From NCBI RefSeq assembly GCF_001956315.1, contig NZ_MOLY01000045.1, forward strand, positions 124,001-188,000: a stretch of 64,000 nt of DNA. The letters run 5' to 3'. Source of the stretch: Sphingomonas montana (lineage in GTDB: Bacteria; Pseudomonadota; Alphaproteobacteria; Sphingomonadales; Sphingomonadaceae). Shown one piece after another: positions 46,376 to 55,883 of the stretch (positions are counted from its first letter, which is position 1; each line of letters starts with the position of its first letter). The position numbers and the translations under genes are program-made. The notes below the pieces were generated by a model. The model was not told the origin of the DNA and ran no database searches. It worked only from the letters and a program-made list of their open reading frames with translations.

Positions 46376-49108
46376 ATGACCAAGCCGCTCGCCTACGGAA
46401 CCCTTCTTCTCCTCACATCGACGTTCGTGTCGCCCGCCGCACTGGCGCAGACCGCGTCGGGCGGCGGTGGCCAGTCGTCGACCCCTGCCATGTCCAGCGC
46501 ACCGGCCACGCCCGCCGCCGCGGATCCGCAGAGCGCCGCGCAGATCGAGGAAGACGTCGAAATCTCCACGCCGGGCGGTGCCAATCGTCCGTCCGCCACG
46601 GCGCCCGCCGATGGCGAGGAAATCGTCGTCACCGGCCGCTACATCCCCAATGTCGTGCGCAACACGTCGCAGGTGCTGTCGGTCCTGTCGCAGGCCGATA
46701 TCGCGCGGACCGGCGAAGGCGACATCGCCGGCGCGCTTCAGCGCGTCACTGGGCTCAGCCTCGTCGGCAACGGTTTCGTCTACGTCCGCGGACTGGGCGA
46801 TCGTTACTCCTCGTCGCTGCTCAATGGGTCGCCGCTGCCGTCGCCGGAACCGCTGCGCCGCGTCGTGCCGCTCGACATCTTCCCGACCAGCATCGTGGCG
46901 AGCGCGCTGGTCCAGAAAAGCTATTCGGTGAACTACCCCGGCGAATTCGGTGGCGGCGTCATCAACCTCACCACCCGCGCCGTTCCCGAAAAGACGACGT
47001 TCTCGATCGGCACGTCGCTCGGCGTCGATACCGAGACGACCGGCCGCCTCGGCTACACCTATTATGGCAGCGACACCGATTTTCTCGGCTATGACGACGG
47101 CGAACGCAACGTTCCGCAGGCGATCAAGGATGCCGGCCGCAACGGCACCTCGCTCGGTTCCGCGCAGATCCTGAACCTGTCGAACGCGCGCACCACCTTG
47201 CTCCGCCGCAACACCGACGTGCCCGCCAATTTCTCGGGCGACCTGAACTTCGGCACCGCCAAGGACATTGACGGCGGCCGCATCGGCATGGTGCTGTCCG
47301 GCGGCATCGACAATGGCTGGCGCACGCGTAACGCGATCCAGCAGGCCACCGACGATCAGCAGGGCAATGCCCAGCGCGACTTCCGCACCGTCCTGACCGA
47401 CAACCGCGTGATCGTGAACGGCCTGCTCGGGCTCGGCGGCGAATTCGGCGATCACCGCGTCCGCTTCACCAACGTGTATATCCACGACACGCTGAAGCAG
47501 AGCCGGCTCGGTGCCGGTACGGACGTCAACATCCCCGCGATCCCCGGCATCCCGACCGTGATCGAACAGAACACCAATTTCTTCGAACGCCAGCTCATCA
47601 CCACGCAGGGCGTGGGCGAGTTCAAGTTCGGCGATTTCGGTGTCGATCTCCGCGGTAGCTATGCGAACACGTTCCGCAAGTCGCCCTACGAGCGCGCGTT
47701 TGTGTACCAATATGACAATGTGCTGGCCAAGGACTATGTCAACAGCCTCAGCGGCAACCAGTCCGCCACGGTCGCCTTCAGCAACCTGAACGAAGACCTC
47801 TGGAGCGGTGCCGCCGATCTCAGCTACAAGATCACCGGCGCGACACCGATCCGCCTTTCGGCCGGCTATGCCTATAACGACACGGACCGGACCTCCAGCC
47901 GCTTCACGTTCCGCTATATCGGCCCCAACGCCGCGCCGCTGAACCAGACAGTGTCGCAGCTGCGGCCCGACTTCCTGCTGTCCGACGCCACGATCCAGCA
48001 ATATGGCATCACGCTGCAGAACACGTCGACGGCGCAGGGTGCGGCCGAATATGAGGCGTCGCTGCGCGTCCATGCCGGCTATGTCCAGGCCGAGGTGGAG
48101 GCGAGCAGCACGCTGCGCGCGACGGCCGGTGTTCGCTACGAAACCGCGCTCGAAACGGTCCGGCCGATCGGCGCGGTGTCGATACCCACCAATCTCGACA
48201 ACAACTACTGGCTGCCCGCCGCCACCGTGACGTGGAACTTCGTCCCCGACATGCAGCTCCGCCTGCACGGATCGAAGACGCTGGCCCGCCCGCAGTTCCG
48301 CGAACTTGCCCCGCAGATCTACCAGGATTTCGAATCGGATCGCCAGTTCATCGGCAACCCGTTGCTGGTCGATTCGCAGCTCTACAACGCAGAGGCGCGG
48401 TACGAATGGTTCTTCGCGCGTGACCAGCGGTTCAGCGCCGCCGGTTTCTTCAAGAAGATCAAGAACCCGGTCGAGGCGATCGCCACCTTCACGTCCGACG
48501 GCCGTCTCCAGACCGGCTTCTCGAACGCACCCGAGGCGCAGCTCTACGGCGGCGAGGTCGAGTTCCAGAAATATATCCCGCTCGACGGTCTCGGCGGGTC
48601 GCTCTTCGCCACGCGCCGGCTCGTCCTGGTCGCGAACTATTCCTACACCAAGTCCAAGATCAAGGCCGGCGACGAACAGGTCCCCGACCCGATCCAGTCA
48701 AGCGGCGTCCCGCGCTTCCAGACCGCGAACCTGCTGTTCCGCGACGGCGCGGCCCTCGTGGGCCAGTCGGATCACCTCGTGAACTTCCAGATCGGGGTCG
48801 AGGATACCGCAAAGCTGTCGCAGCTGACCCTGCTGGTGAACTATGCCAGCGACCGCGTCACCAACCGCGGCCCGGTCAGCTCCGGCGTCCGCCTGCCCGA
48901 CCTGGTCGAACGGCCCGGCATCCGGCTCGACTTCGTGGCCCGCCAGGGTTTCGAATTCTACGGCGCCCAGCTGGAATTCAAGGCGGAAGGGCGCAACCTC
49001 CTGCGCACCAACTACCGCGAATCGCAGGACTTCGGCGATCGCCGCATCCTCATCAACCAGTATGACCTCGGCCGCACCTTCTCGCTCGGCGTCGGGGTGA
49101 AGTTCTAG
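46376..49108 (+). CDS. TonB-dependent outer-membrane receptor
   Basis: 910 residues. Signal peptide with cleavage after PAALA near residue 24, an Ala/Ser/Pro-rich spacer, then the plug domain from EEIVVTGRYIPNVVRN near 82 to GEFGGGVINLTTRAVP near 195. VYVRGLGDRYSSSLLNG in the plug is a typical block. The remainder is a beta barrel ending in LGRTFSLGVGVKF with a terminal Phe. It takes up a bulky substrate with TonB energy. AGGA eight bases upstream selects ATG 46376. It is 78 bases after the lipoprotein gene and probably co-transcribed. Substrate unknown. Confidence 0.93.
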   Translation: MTKPLAYGTLLLLTSTFVSPAALAQTASGGGGQSSTPAMSSAPATPAAADPQSAAQIEEDVEISTPGGANRPSATAPADGEEIVVTGRYIPNVVRNTSQVLSVLSQADIARTGEGDIAGALQRVTGLSLVGNGFVYVRGLGDRYSSSLLNGSPLPSPEPLRRVVPLDIFPTSIVASALVQKSYSVNYPGEFGGGVINLTTRAVPEKTTFSIGTSLGVDTETTGRLGYTYYGSDTDFLGYDDGERNVPQAIKDAGRNGTSLGSAQILNLSNARTTLLRRNTDVPANFSGDLNFGTAKDIDGGRIGMVLSGGIDNGWRTRNAIQQATDDQQGNAQRDFRTVLTDNRVIVNGLLGLGGEFGDHRVRFTNVYIHDTLKQSRLGAGTDVNIPAIPGIPTVIEQNTNFFERQLITTQGVGEFKFGDFGVDLRGSYANTFRKSPYERAFVYQYDNVLAKDYVNSLSGNQSATVAFSNLNEDLWSGAADLSYKITGATPIRLSAGYAYNDTDRTSSRFTFRYIGPNAAPLNQTVSQLRPDFLLSDATIQQYGITLQNTSTAQGAAEYEASLRVHAGYVQAEVEASSTLRATAGVRYETALETVRPIGAVSIPTNLDNNYWLPAATVTWNFVPDMQLRLHGSKTLARPQFRELAPQIYQDFESDRQFIGNPLLVDSQLYNAEARYEWFFARDQRFSAAGFFKKIKNPVEAIATFTSDGRLQTGFSNAPEAQLYGGEVEFQKYIPLDGLGGSLFATRRLVLVANYSYTKSKIKAGDEQVPDPIQSSGVPRFQTANLLFRDGAALVGQSDHLVNFQIGVEDTAKLSQLTLLVNYASDRVTNRGPVSSGVRLPDLVERPGIRLDFVARQGFEFYGAQLEFKAEGRNLLRTNYRESQDFGDRRILINQYDLGRTFSLGVGVKF

Positions 49109-49203
49109 GACTGACCCCCGTTCCATCGCGCGGCATCCCGGCTCAGCCCTGGGATGCCGTGCGGGACGGCCGCGATACCCATCGGGCGACGAGCCATGCT
49201 CCC

Positions 49204-49504
49204 ACCGTCATCCTGACGGAAGTCAGGATCCATTATCACTACGGTCGGGTCAGACTCGTCCGTAGTGATAATAGTTCCGGCGTTCGTTGGGTTGACGGTC
49301 GATTACGAGAGAACATCCACCACTTACCCAGAACGTAGCCGGACGTCAGTGCCATAGTCCCGCCCACGCTCGGCAGACTGTGCGGCTACGCGGCGAGACG
49401 CGCCTCGAACTGCGGGATAACCTTCTTAAGTCGGCTCAGTTTCTGATCCGTTCGAGCTTGTCGAGAACCCTGTGCCAGTTCTCGACAGGCTCGAACCGAA
49501 CAGG
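49204..49504. repeat. two repeat pairs in a 503-base gap
   Basis: The gap 49109-49611 has no convincing gene. A CGTCATCCTGACGGAAGTCAG copy is at 49204-49243 and a decayed inverted copy at 49259-49300. An inverted pair of the TTCGAGC-TGTCGAGAAC family is at 49448-49468 and 49478-49504, with a 9-base loop, a strong hairpin. Confidence 0.78.
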
Positions 49505-49611
49505 ATCGTGACATTCAGCCGGCGTCCAAGCCGTCAAACTCCAAACCTACCAATCCCCCTGAGCGCGCCTCTCCGGAGGCCGCTCAGAACATGCGTGCCG
49601 ACCCACCAAGC

Positions 49612-50217
49612 TCATCCCCAGGGTCGCTCGCGGAACCACTTGGTCACGATATACTTCACCCCCCGCCGCACCTTCATCCCGTGGTGCAGCGTCGCCGGGT
49701 TCACGCGCCCATCGGCGCCCAGATTGTTCCAGCAGGCCAGCTTGCCCGTTTCCGGCCGCAGCATCTTGTCGATCGTCTTGAACCGCGTCGCGCCGCCTTC
49801 CTCCGGTTCGTTCAGGTAGATCATCGCCGTCCAGGTCCGCTGCCCCGCAACCGCGCAGAACCGGTGATAATCGATCCCGTCCGGTTCGAAATAGTCGGTA
49901 TGCGCCTTGAATTCCTGACCGACGGCGTAACGCTGCCCCTGCAACGGTTCGCCGTGCGCCGGATCGATCGACAGCAGCGCCGCGATCCTCGCGTCGATCC
50001 CGCCGATACGCGGATCGCGCGGGTCCAGGTCGCAGGTTTCGCTCGTCCGGAACGCCGGCTCCCCGCCATCGTCCGCGATGGTCGAGGGCCGCCGCCCCGC
50101 ATCGATCGCCCTGATCAGATAGGCGCAGTCGTCGGGGTCGAGGAACGCCTTGGCGATCCGCAGATCGACCAACCGATTGGGCACGCGCTGCACCCGTTCC
50201 GACCCAACACCCGGCAT
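49612..50217 (-). CDS. prolyl 4-hydroxylase-like 2-oxoglutarate/Fe(II) oxygenase
   Basis: 201 residues. The iron site is HTDYFEPD near residue 105 with the distal His in LHHGMKVRRGVKY, where the following basic residues hold 2-oxoglutarate; TWTAMIYLNEPEEGGATRF lies between. The family hydroxylates proline in peptides or free amino acids in bacteria. GGAGG upstream selects ATG 50217 over one at 50259. It stands alone between a repeat gap and the alcohol dehydrogenase. Confidence 0.87.
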   Translation of the reverse strand: MPGVGSERVQRVPNRLVDLRIAKAFLDPDDCAYLIRAIDAGRRPSTIADDGGEPAFRTSETCDLDPRDPRIGGIDARIAALLSIDPAHGEPLQGQRYAVGQEFKAHTDYFEPDGIDYHRFCAVAGQRTWTAMIYLNEPEEGGATRFKTIDKMLRPETGKLACWNNLGADGRVNPATLHHGMKVRRGVKYIVTKWFRERPWG

Positions 50218-50304
50218 CGCTACCTCCCGTTCCGCACGGTTCCATGGCCCGTCGTCCAAAGACGGGCAAGGGGCCGGACCATCACCGGTCCGGCCCCGCC
50301 ATCC

Positions 50305-51372
50305 TCACGCTGCCGTCTTCAACGATGCCAGGTCGATGACGAAGCGATATTTGACGTCGCTCTTCACCATTCGTGCATAGGCGGTCTCGATATCGGCAAT
50401 ATCGATCATCTCGATATCGGCGGTCAAACCGTGCGCCTGGCAGAAATCGAGCATCTCCTGCGTCTCGGCGATGCCGCCGATCAGCGATCCGGCAATCGCC
50501 CGCCGCTTGAAGATCAGGTTGGCGACCGACGGCGACGGATGCGCATGCTCGGGCACGCCGACCAGCGTCATCGTGCCGTCGCGCTTCAGCAGCGCGGTGA
50601 ACGCGTCCAGGTCGTGGCTCGCCGCCACCGTGTTCAGGATGAAGTCGAAGCTGTTGGCATGCGCCGCCATCGCGTCCGCATCCTTGGACACAATCAGGTC
50701 GGTCGCGCCCAGTCGCCTGGCGTCGTCGCGCTTGTTCGGCGACGTGGAGAAGACATACACCTCGGCCCCGAGCGCAGCCGCGATCTTGACGCCCATATGG
50801 CCAAGGCCCCCCAACCCGACGATCCCGACCTTCTGCCCCGGTCCTACCTTCCAGTGCTTGAGCGGCGAATAGGTGGTGATCCCCGCGCAAAGCAGTGGCG
50901 CAACGGCGGCCAGATCCTTTTCGTCATGGCCGATCTTCAGGACGAACCCCTGATCGACGACGATATGGTCGGAATAGCCGCCGAACGTATGGCCGCCCAA
51001 CACCGGGTCCGGCCCGTTATAGGTGCCGACGAACCCCGTCGTCTCGCAATATTGCTCTTCTCCGTCGGTGCAGGACGGGCACTGGCCGCAACTGTCGACC
51101 ATACAGCCGACACCGACGATATCGCCGGCTGTGAACTTGGAGACATCGTTGCCGACGGCGGCCACGCGGCCGACGATCTCGTGGCCGGGAACGCAGGGGT
51201 ACAGCGTCCCGTCCCATTCGCCGCGCGCGGTGTGCAGGTCGGAATGGCAGACGCCGCAGAACAGGATGTCGATCGCGACGTCGTTCGGCTGCGGATCGCG
51301 ACGTTCGAAGCTGAAGGGCGCAAGCGGCGCGGCGGGGGCCTGCGCGGCATAGCCGTGGGCGGTAATGGTCAT
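50305..51372 (-). CDS. zinc-dependent NAD(P) alcohol dehydrogenase (YahK/CAD family)
   Basis: 355 residues. Catalytic zinc ligands are in FCGVCHSDLHTARGEW near residue 38 and VPGHEIVGRV near 61. The structural zinc cysteines are in DSCGQCPSCTDGEEQYC near 93. The cofactor-binding VGIVGLGGLGHMGVKIA is near 180. It reduces broad-range aldehydes to alcohols, probably with NADPH. AAGGA is eight bases before the ATG. Confidence 0.93.
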   Translation of the reverse strand: MTITAHGYAAQAPAAPLAPFSFERRDPQPNDVAIDILFCGVCHSDLHTARGEWDGTLYPCVPGHEIVGRVAAVGNDVSKFTAGDIVGVGCMVDSCGQCPSCTDGEEQYCETTGFVGTYNGPDPVLGGHTFGGYSDHIVVDQGFVLKIGHDEKDLAAVAPLLCAGITTYSPLKHWKVGPGQKVGIVGLGGLGHMGVKIAAALGAEVYVFSTSPNKRDDARRLGATDLIVSKDADAMAAHANSFDFILNTVAASHDLDAFTALLKRDGTMTLVGVPEHAHPSPSVANLIFKRRAIAGSLIGGIAETQEMLDFCQAHGLTADIEMIDIADIETAYARMVKSDVKYRFVIDLASLKTAA

Positions 51373-51685
51373 GGCAAGATCCTTGGAAACTGGATGCACA
51401 ATGCTCGGGCAACCGTGCGGTACAGATATGGGAGCCGCACCCCGATCCACCACCCCACGTTCCGGACGACCTCGGTAATCCAGGTCAACAAACATAGCGA
51501 CGCCGCCTCACACGCGGGCTTTGCCGGTCCGAACTAAGGATCGACCAGCCATAATCATCCGCGGCGTCGAACCTCGGGACGGATTACCGCGTCGGGCGCG
51601 CTGCGTGTGAAGCGCCGGCTTTCGGCTGCAAGTCCAGGATGGCGGGTGACGGCGGGATAAAACCGAACCCGACCTGAATTCCGCG
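51373..51685. other. 313-base gap, presumed promoter region
   Basis: Lies upstream of the minus-strand alcohol dehydrogenase and beyond the end of the Hsp70 gene. I see no gene, hairpin or dispersed repeat here. It probably holds the dehydrogenase promoter. Confidence 0.4.
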
Positions 51686-52999
51686 TCACGCCGCCCAGGC
51701 GGTCAGATCCTCTTCCTGCCCGATCAGCGCGAGGCCATGAGCGATCGACGTCAGTTCGCCGCCGGTCGCGATCCGGTCGCTGCCGAACCGCGCGTCGAAC
51801 AATGCGCGCACCGCGGGGATCAGCGACGATCCGCCGGTCAGGAAAACCCGGTCGACCGCGTCCGCCGGCACGCCCGCTTCCGCCAGTGCCCGGTCGATCG
51901 TGGCCGCGATGCGGTCGAGATCCTCGGCGATCCAGCCCTCGAACGCCTCGCGCGTCACCACCGCTTCAATGTCGATGCCGCCGCCGTGGAACCGGAACGG
52001 CGCGCTCTCCGCGGTCGACAGGGCGCGCTTGCACGCCCCTACCGCATCGTAGAGCGTATAGCCCAGTTCGTGATCGATCACGGCGATCATCCGTTCGATC
52101 GCGGCTGGATCGACCGCCGCCTTGGCCAGCTTCGCCAGTTCGTCCAGCGTCCGGCGGTTGCGCATCAGCGCCAGCCGCGACCAGTCGGCAAAATCGGCAT
52201 AATAGCTCCGCGGGACCTCCAGCAGCTTGCCGAACGAGCGGTACTGCCCGCCCTTCCCCAGCATCGGCAGGACCAGCCGATCGACGATCCGGTAGTCGAA
52301 CCGGTCGCCGGCGATCCCGATACCGGCATGGCCCAGCGGCGCGCACCGCCGCGCGGCACCGGGTGCGGCGACCCGCACCACCGAGAAATCGCTCGTTCCG
52401 CCCCCGAAATCGGCAACTAGAATCGTCGCGGCGTGCGTCAACCGCGTGGCATAGCTGAACGCCGCCCCCAGCGGTTCGTACACGTAATGGACGGCACCGG
52501 CACCGGCGCGTGCCCCGCCGAACCCTGCGAACATCGCGTCGTACCGCGTCCGCGCCAAGGCGGGGTCGGGGCGCGCGCCCGCATATTCCACGGGCCGCCC
52601 GACCACGATCCGATCGGGCAACGGCGCGTCGAGCCGCGAACCGCCATGCGTCACCAGCCGGTCCAGAAACGTCCGGCCCAGTTCCTCGAACCTGTATCGC
52701 CGGTCGAACACCGATGCCGTCTCGAAACTCGCACTGGCCGCCACCGACTTGAACGATTGCAGGAACCGGCTGTTCTGCGGATCCTCCAGATATTCGTCGA
52801 TCGCCCACGGCCCCGCCTCCACGGCAAGCCCGCCACGCGCGCCCGCGTCCTGCCAGAAACACAGCGCGGAACGGAACACCGCACCACGGTCCGCATAGCC
52901 GATCAGGTCGGCGGTCCCCGCCGTGCCCGCCAGCGCGACCACGCTGTTGGTGGTACCGAAATCGAGCCCCAGCGCCGCTGGCCGGTCCGCGAATGTCAT
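51686..52999 (-). CDS. Hsp70-family protein, YegD-like
   Basis: 437 residues, an actin-fold ATPase domain with little or no substrate-binding domain. Phosphate motifs: ALGLDFGTTNSVVALAG near residue 10, ILVADFGGGTSDFSVVR near 195, and FLTGGSSLIPAVRALF near 395. It resembles E. coli YegD rather than DnaK (about 640 residues). The start at 52999 begins the family N-terminus. Client and function unknown. Confidence 0.9.
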   Translation of the reverse strand: MTFADRPAALGLDFGTTNSVVALAGTAGTADLIGYADRGAVFRSALCFWQDAGARGGLAVEAGPWAIDEYLEDPQNSRFLQSFKSVAASASFETASVFDRRYRFEELGRTFLDRLVTHGGSRLDAPLPDRIVVGRPVEYAGARPDPALARTRYDAMFAGFGGARAGAGAVHYVYEPLGAAFSYATRLTHAATILVADFGGGTSDFSVVRVAAPGAARRCAPLGHAGIGIAGDRFDYRIVDRLVLPMLGKGGQYRSFGKLLEVPRSYYADFADWSRLALMRNRRTLDELAKLAKAAVDPAAIERMIAVIDHELGYTLYDAVGACKRALSTAESAPFRFHGGGIDIEAVVTREAFEGWIAEDLDRIAATIDRALAEAGVPADAVDRVFLTGGSSLIPAVRALFDARFGSDRIATGGELTSIAHGLALIGQEEDLTAWAA

Positions 53000-53174
53000 A
53001 AGCGTGCGATCCCGCTCGGATGGATGGCCGGCGCTCCTACCGCGAACCCTGCCACCATGCCAGCCCATCGCGATGGCGGGTCGACGCTGCAAAGTTGACG
53101 GGAAGCGCACTCCCGCCCCCGTCATCCTGCTGCGCCCGCCAGCAGATCAGCGCCGCCCCGCAACCGCCAAAGAG

Positions 53175-53813
53175 CTACAGCAGCACCCGCTCCAGCTTGG
53201 CGAGCGCATCCAGGTCGCTCTGCGCGTCGATATCCATCAGCGGCTTCAGCAACCCGTCGCGCAGGTCGTAGACCCAGCCATGCAGTTTCAGCTTGCGCCC
53301 GGCGGCGAACGCCGCGGCGACCGGCGGCGTGGCGGCCAGATGCAGCAACTGCGCCCGGACATTATATTCGACCAGACGGTTCACCCGCGATTCGCGATCC
53401 GGCATCGCGTCGATTTCGGCCCGGTGGTCGGCATGGACCGTCCGGACATTGGCCAGCCAGTCGCTGATCGGCCCCGTCGCACTCGTGTCCAGCGCACCGA
53501 TGATCCCGGTGCAGCCATAATGGCCGCACACGATGATGTCGTTCACCTCCAGTGTCTCGACCGCGAATTGCAGGACCGCCATCAGGTTCAGGTCCTCGAC
53601 ATGGACCAGGTTGGCGATGTTGCGGTGGATATACAGCCCGCCGGGCGGCGCCTGCGTGATCTGGTCCGGCGCGACCCGGCTGTCGGAACAGCCGATCCAC
53701 AGAAATTCCGGCCGCTGCCCCTTCATCTGGCGCGTGAAGAATTCCGGGTCGAACTCATGCTGTTCGGCGGCCCAGGCCATGTTGGCCAGGATCAGTTGCT
53801 GGGTTTCCTTCAT
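53175..53813 (-). CDS. beta-class carbonic anhydrase
   Basis: 212 residues. Zinc ligands are Cys and Asp in WIGCSDSRVAPDQI near residue 40, and His and Cys in IVCGHYGCTGI near 100. It interconverts CO2 and bicarbonate. The ATG overlaps the stop of the SulP transporter by four bases, so the two are coupled. Confidence 0.95.
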   Translation of the reverse strand: MKETQQLILANMAWAAEQHEFDPEFFTRQMKGQRPEFLWIGCSDSRVAPDQITQAPPGGLYIHRNIANLVHVEDLNLMAVLQFAVETLEVNDIIVCGHYGCTGIIGALDTSATGPISDWLANVRTVHADHRAEIDAMPDRESRVNRLVEYNVRAQLLHLAATPPVAAAFAAGRKLKLHGWVYDLRDGLLKPLMDIDAQSDLDALAKLERVLL

Positions 53814-55387
53814 GCGAACCGCACCTCTTTCAGCGGGGCATCGATCTGCCGCGCGCTGCGCCCCGAAAGGTCGCCCTTCACCAGCACGGCGATGTCGCGA
53901 TAGGGCGCGCCTTTGATGAATGCGTTGATGATGTCGATATTGTCGTCGTCGACATAGCTGGTGCTGGACAGGTCGATCAGCACGTCGCGCCCGTCCGGCA
54001 CCCGTTCCAGCGCCGCCTGCAACTGCGGCTTGTGGATGAAATACAGGTCACGGCGCGCCCGCACCATGCAGGCCTCCGGCGTCTCGACATAGCTGATGAC
54101 CTGCCGGAAATTGCGCGCGATCACGAAGACGAAGCCGACGACCAGCCCGATCGCGATACCTTCCAGCAGATCGGTGAACAGGATTGCCACCACCGTGACG
54201 AAGAACGGCACGAACTGGCGGTATCCCTGCTTGTACCGCTGCCAGTACAGGGCCGGCTTGGTCAACTTGTACCCGGTCTGGATCAGGATCGCCGCCAGCG
54301 CCGCCAGCGGGATCATGTTGAGCACGAACGGGATCGCGACGACGCTCAGCAGCAGCCAGAATCCGTGCAGGATGGTCGACAGCCGGCTGTCCGCGCCCGC
54401 GCCCACATTGGCCGAACTGCGCACGATCACCGACGTCACCGGGATGCCGCCGAGCAGCCCGGACACGATGTTGCCCGTACCCTGCGCCAGCAGTTCGCGG
54501 TTCTTGTCGGTCACGCGCCGCTTCGGATCGATCTCGTCCACCGCCTTCACGCTCAGCAGCGATTCCAGGCTGGCGACGATTGCCACGGTCAATGCGGTCG
54601 TCCAGACGAACCCGGATCCGATCGCGGTGAAATCCGGCAATTGGAACAGCCCCAGGAATTCGCGCGCCGACGCCACCACCGGCACGTTCACCAGATGTGT
54701 CTGCTGCACCGCATATTGCGGGGCGAACCGGTACAGCGCCATGTTGGCGAATATGCTGAACGCCACCACCACCAGCGGCCCGGGCAGCAGCTTTAACGGA
54801 CCGTCCTTCGGCTTGGCCTTTTCCCACCAGAACAGGAAGATGATCGAGATCAGCGCGATCCAGGCCGGCCCGACCAGCACTTCTTCGCGAATGGTGTAGG
54901 CGATCGTGGACAGCGTGTTGCGTCCGTCCTCCTGAAAGAAGCGAAAGCTGCCCTCATAATCGCCGTCATAACCGATCGCGTGCGGAAACTGTTTCAGGAT
55001 CAGGATGATGCCGATCGCGGCCAGCATGCCGGTGATGACCGACGAGGGCACGAATTCCGCCAGCACGCCACCGCGGGTCAGCGAGAAACCGATCTGGATG
55101 ACGCCCGCCAGCAGCACCGCCAGCAGGAAGGTCTGGTAACTCGGCGCGGCCTCGATCGCGGTCAGCACGATCGCGGTCAGCCCGGCCGCCGGCCCGCTGA
55201 CCGACAACGGCGACCGGCTGACGAACCCGATGACGATCCCGCCGACCACACCGGAGATCAACCCCGCGAACAGCGGCGCCCCGGATGCCAGCGCCACGCC
55301 CAGGCACAGCGGCAACGCGACCAGCGCCACCACGATCGATGCGGGCAGGTCGCTGCGCCAGCTTCTGAACAGACCGGGTGCCGTCAC
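53810..55387 (-). CDS. SulP-family anion transporter, probably bicarbonate
   Basis: 525 residues from GTG 55387, which has GAGGAA seven bases upstream; an ATG at 55417 has a poor site. About 10-14 membrane segments begin with DLPASIVVALVALPLCLGVALAS and include the family block LSVSGPAAGLTAIVLTAI. A C-terminal STAS domain (DVLIDLSSTSYVDDDNIDII near residue 470) ends the protein. The family carries sulfate, bicarbonate or other anions. Coupling to a carbonic anhydrase gene favours bicarbonate, an inference from context. Confidence 0.9.
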   Translation of the reverse strand: MTAPGLFRSWRSDLPASIVVALVALPLCLGVALASGAPLFAGLISGVVGGIVIGFVSRSPLSVSGPAAGLTAIVLTAIEAAPSYQTFLLAVLLAGVIQIGFSLTRGGVLAEFVPSSVITGMLAAIGIILILKQFPHAIGYDGDYEGSFRFFQEDGRNTLSTIAYTIREEVLVGPAWIALISIIFLFWWEKAKPKDGPLKLLPGPLVVVAFSIFANMALYRFAPQYAVQQTHLVNVPVVASAREFLGLFQLPDFTAIGSGFVWTTALTVAIVASLESLLSVKAVDEIDPKRRVTDKNRELLAQGTGNIVSGLLGGIPVTSVIVRSSANVGAGADSRLSTILHGFWLLLSVVAIPFVLNMIPLAALAAILIQTGYKLTKPALYWQRYKQGYRQFVPFFVTVVAILFTDLLEGIAIGLVVGFVFVIARNFRQVISYVETPEACMVRARRDLYFIHKPQLQAALERVPDGRDVLIDLSSTSYVDDDNIDIINAFIKGAPYRDIAVLVKGDLSGRSARQIDAPLKEVRFA

Positions 55388-55507
55388 TTGGGGTTCCTCG
55401 CTACCAATCGACCGCATCTAGCCCACCGAGGAACCCCCAAGCGACCCCCGACCGCCCCGAGACATACTTCCTTACAAATGCACAGCCCGACACAGTCGCC
55501 ACGGAAA

Positions 55508-55740
55508 AGCCCTCTCCCCGCCGGAGAGAGGGTTGGGGAGAGGGGCGGTGGCTTGAGAAGACCGAGCCTCACCCCAAACAGCCAATCCCGGCAAACCGCA
55601 CACGCACCACTGCCCCCCGCACTCTGCGACGGACATCGCCGTACCAAGCACGTTCCCCCGCGGACGCGGGGGTCCAGCTTGAACCCACCCCGAACCTCAC
55701 CGCCGCAAACCAACCTGGATCCCCGCGTCCGCGGGGATCC
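55508..55740. repeat. two repeat families in the gap before serC
   Basis: The 496-base gap 55388-55883 has no gene on either strand. A CCCTCTCCCCGCCGGAGAGAG copy (family of 57025 and 58761) is at 55508-55545. An inverted pair of CCCCGCGGACGCGGGG elements is at 55655-55677 and 55715-55740. The serC leader follows. Confidence 0.75.
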
Positions 55741-55798
55741 GTTAGATCGGACCACTGGTTTTTGGGGCCATTGGCACTGCACCAACAAGCCCGACACG

Positions 55799-55883
55799 CT
55801 TGACTCCCCCACCCCAGCCCCTAAACCCCGCGACGGGCCACGCCGCCCCAACGCGGCGCGTGCTCTCTGTGAGGAGAGACTAT
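55799..55883 (+). promoter_or_regulatory. candidate serC leader RNA with promoter
   Basis: TTGACT (55799-55804) and TAAACC (55822-55827) with 17-base spacing could be a promoter. Downstream, hairpin 1 pairs CGCCGC (55841-55846) with GCGGCG (55853-55858). Hairpin 2 pairs CTCTC (55863-55867) with GAGAG (55874-55878), which covers the GAGGAGAG ribosome site of serC. Two hairpins with the second occluding the site is how I recall the alphaproteobacterial serC motif in Rfam. Confidence 0.45.

Noticed and set aside
45227-48268. 1013-codon open frame on the minus strand
   Set aside because: It lies antisense to the lipoprotein and TonB receptor genes; the high GC of codon position three creates such frames. 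No motif and no ribosome site.
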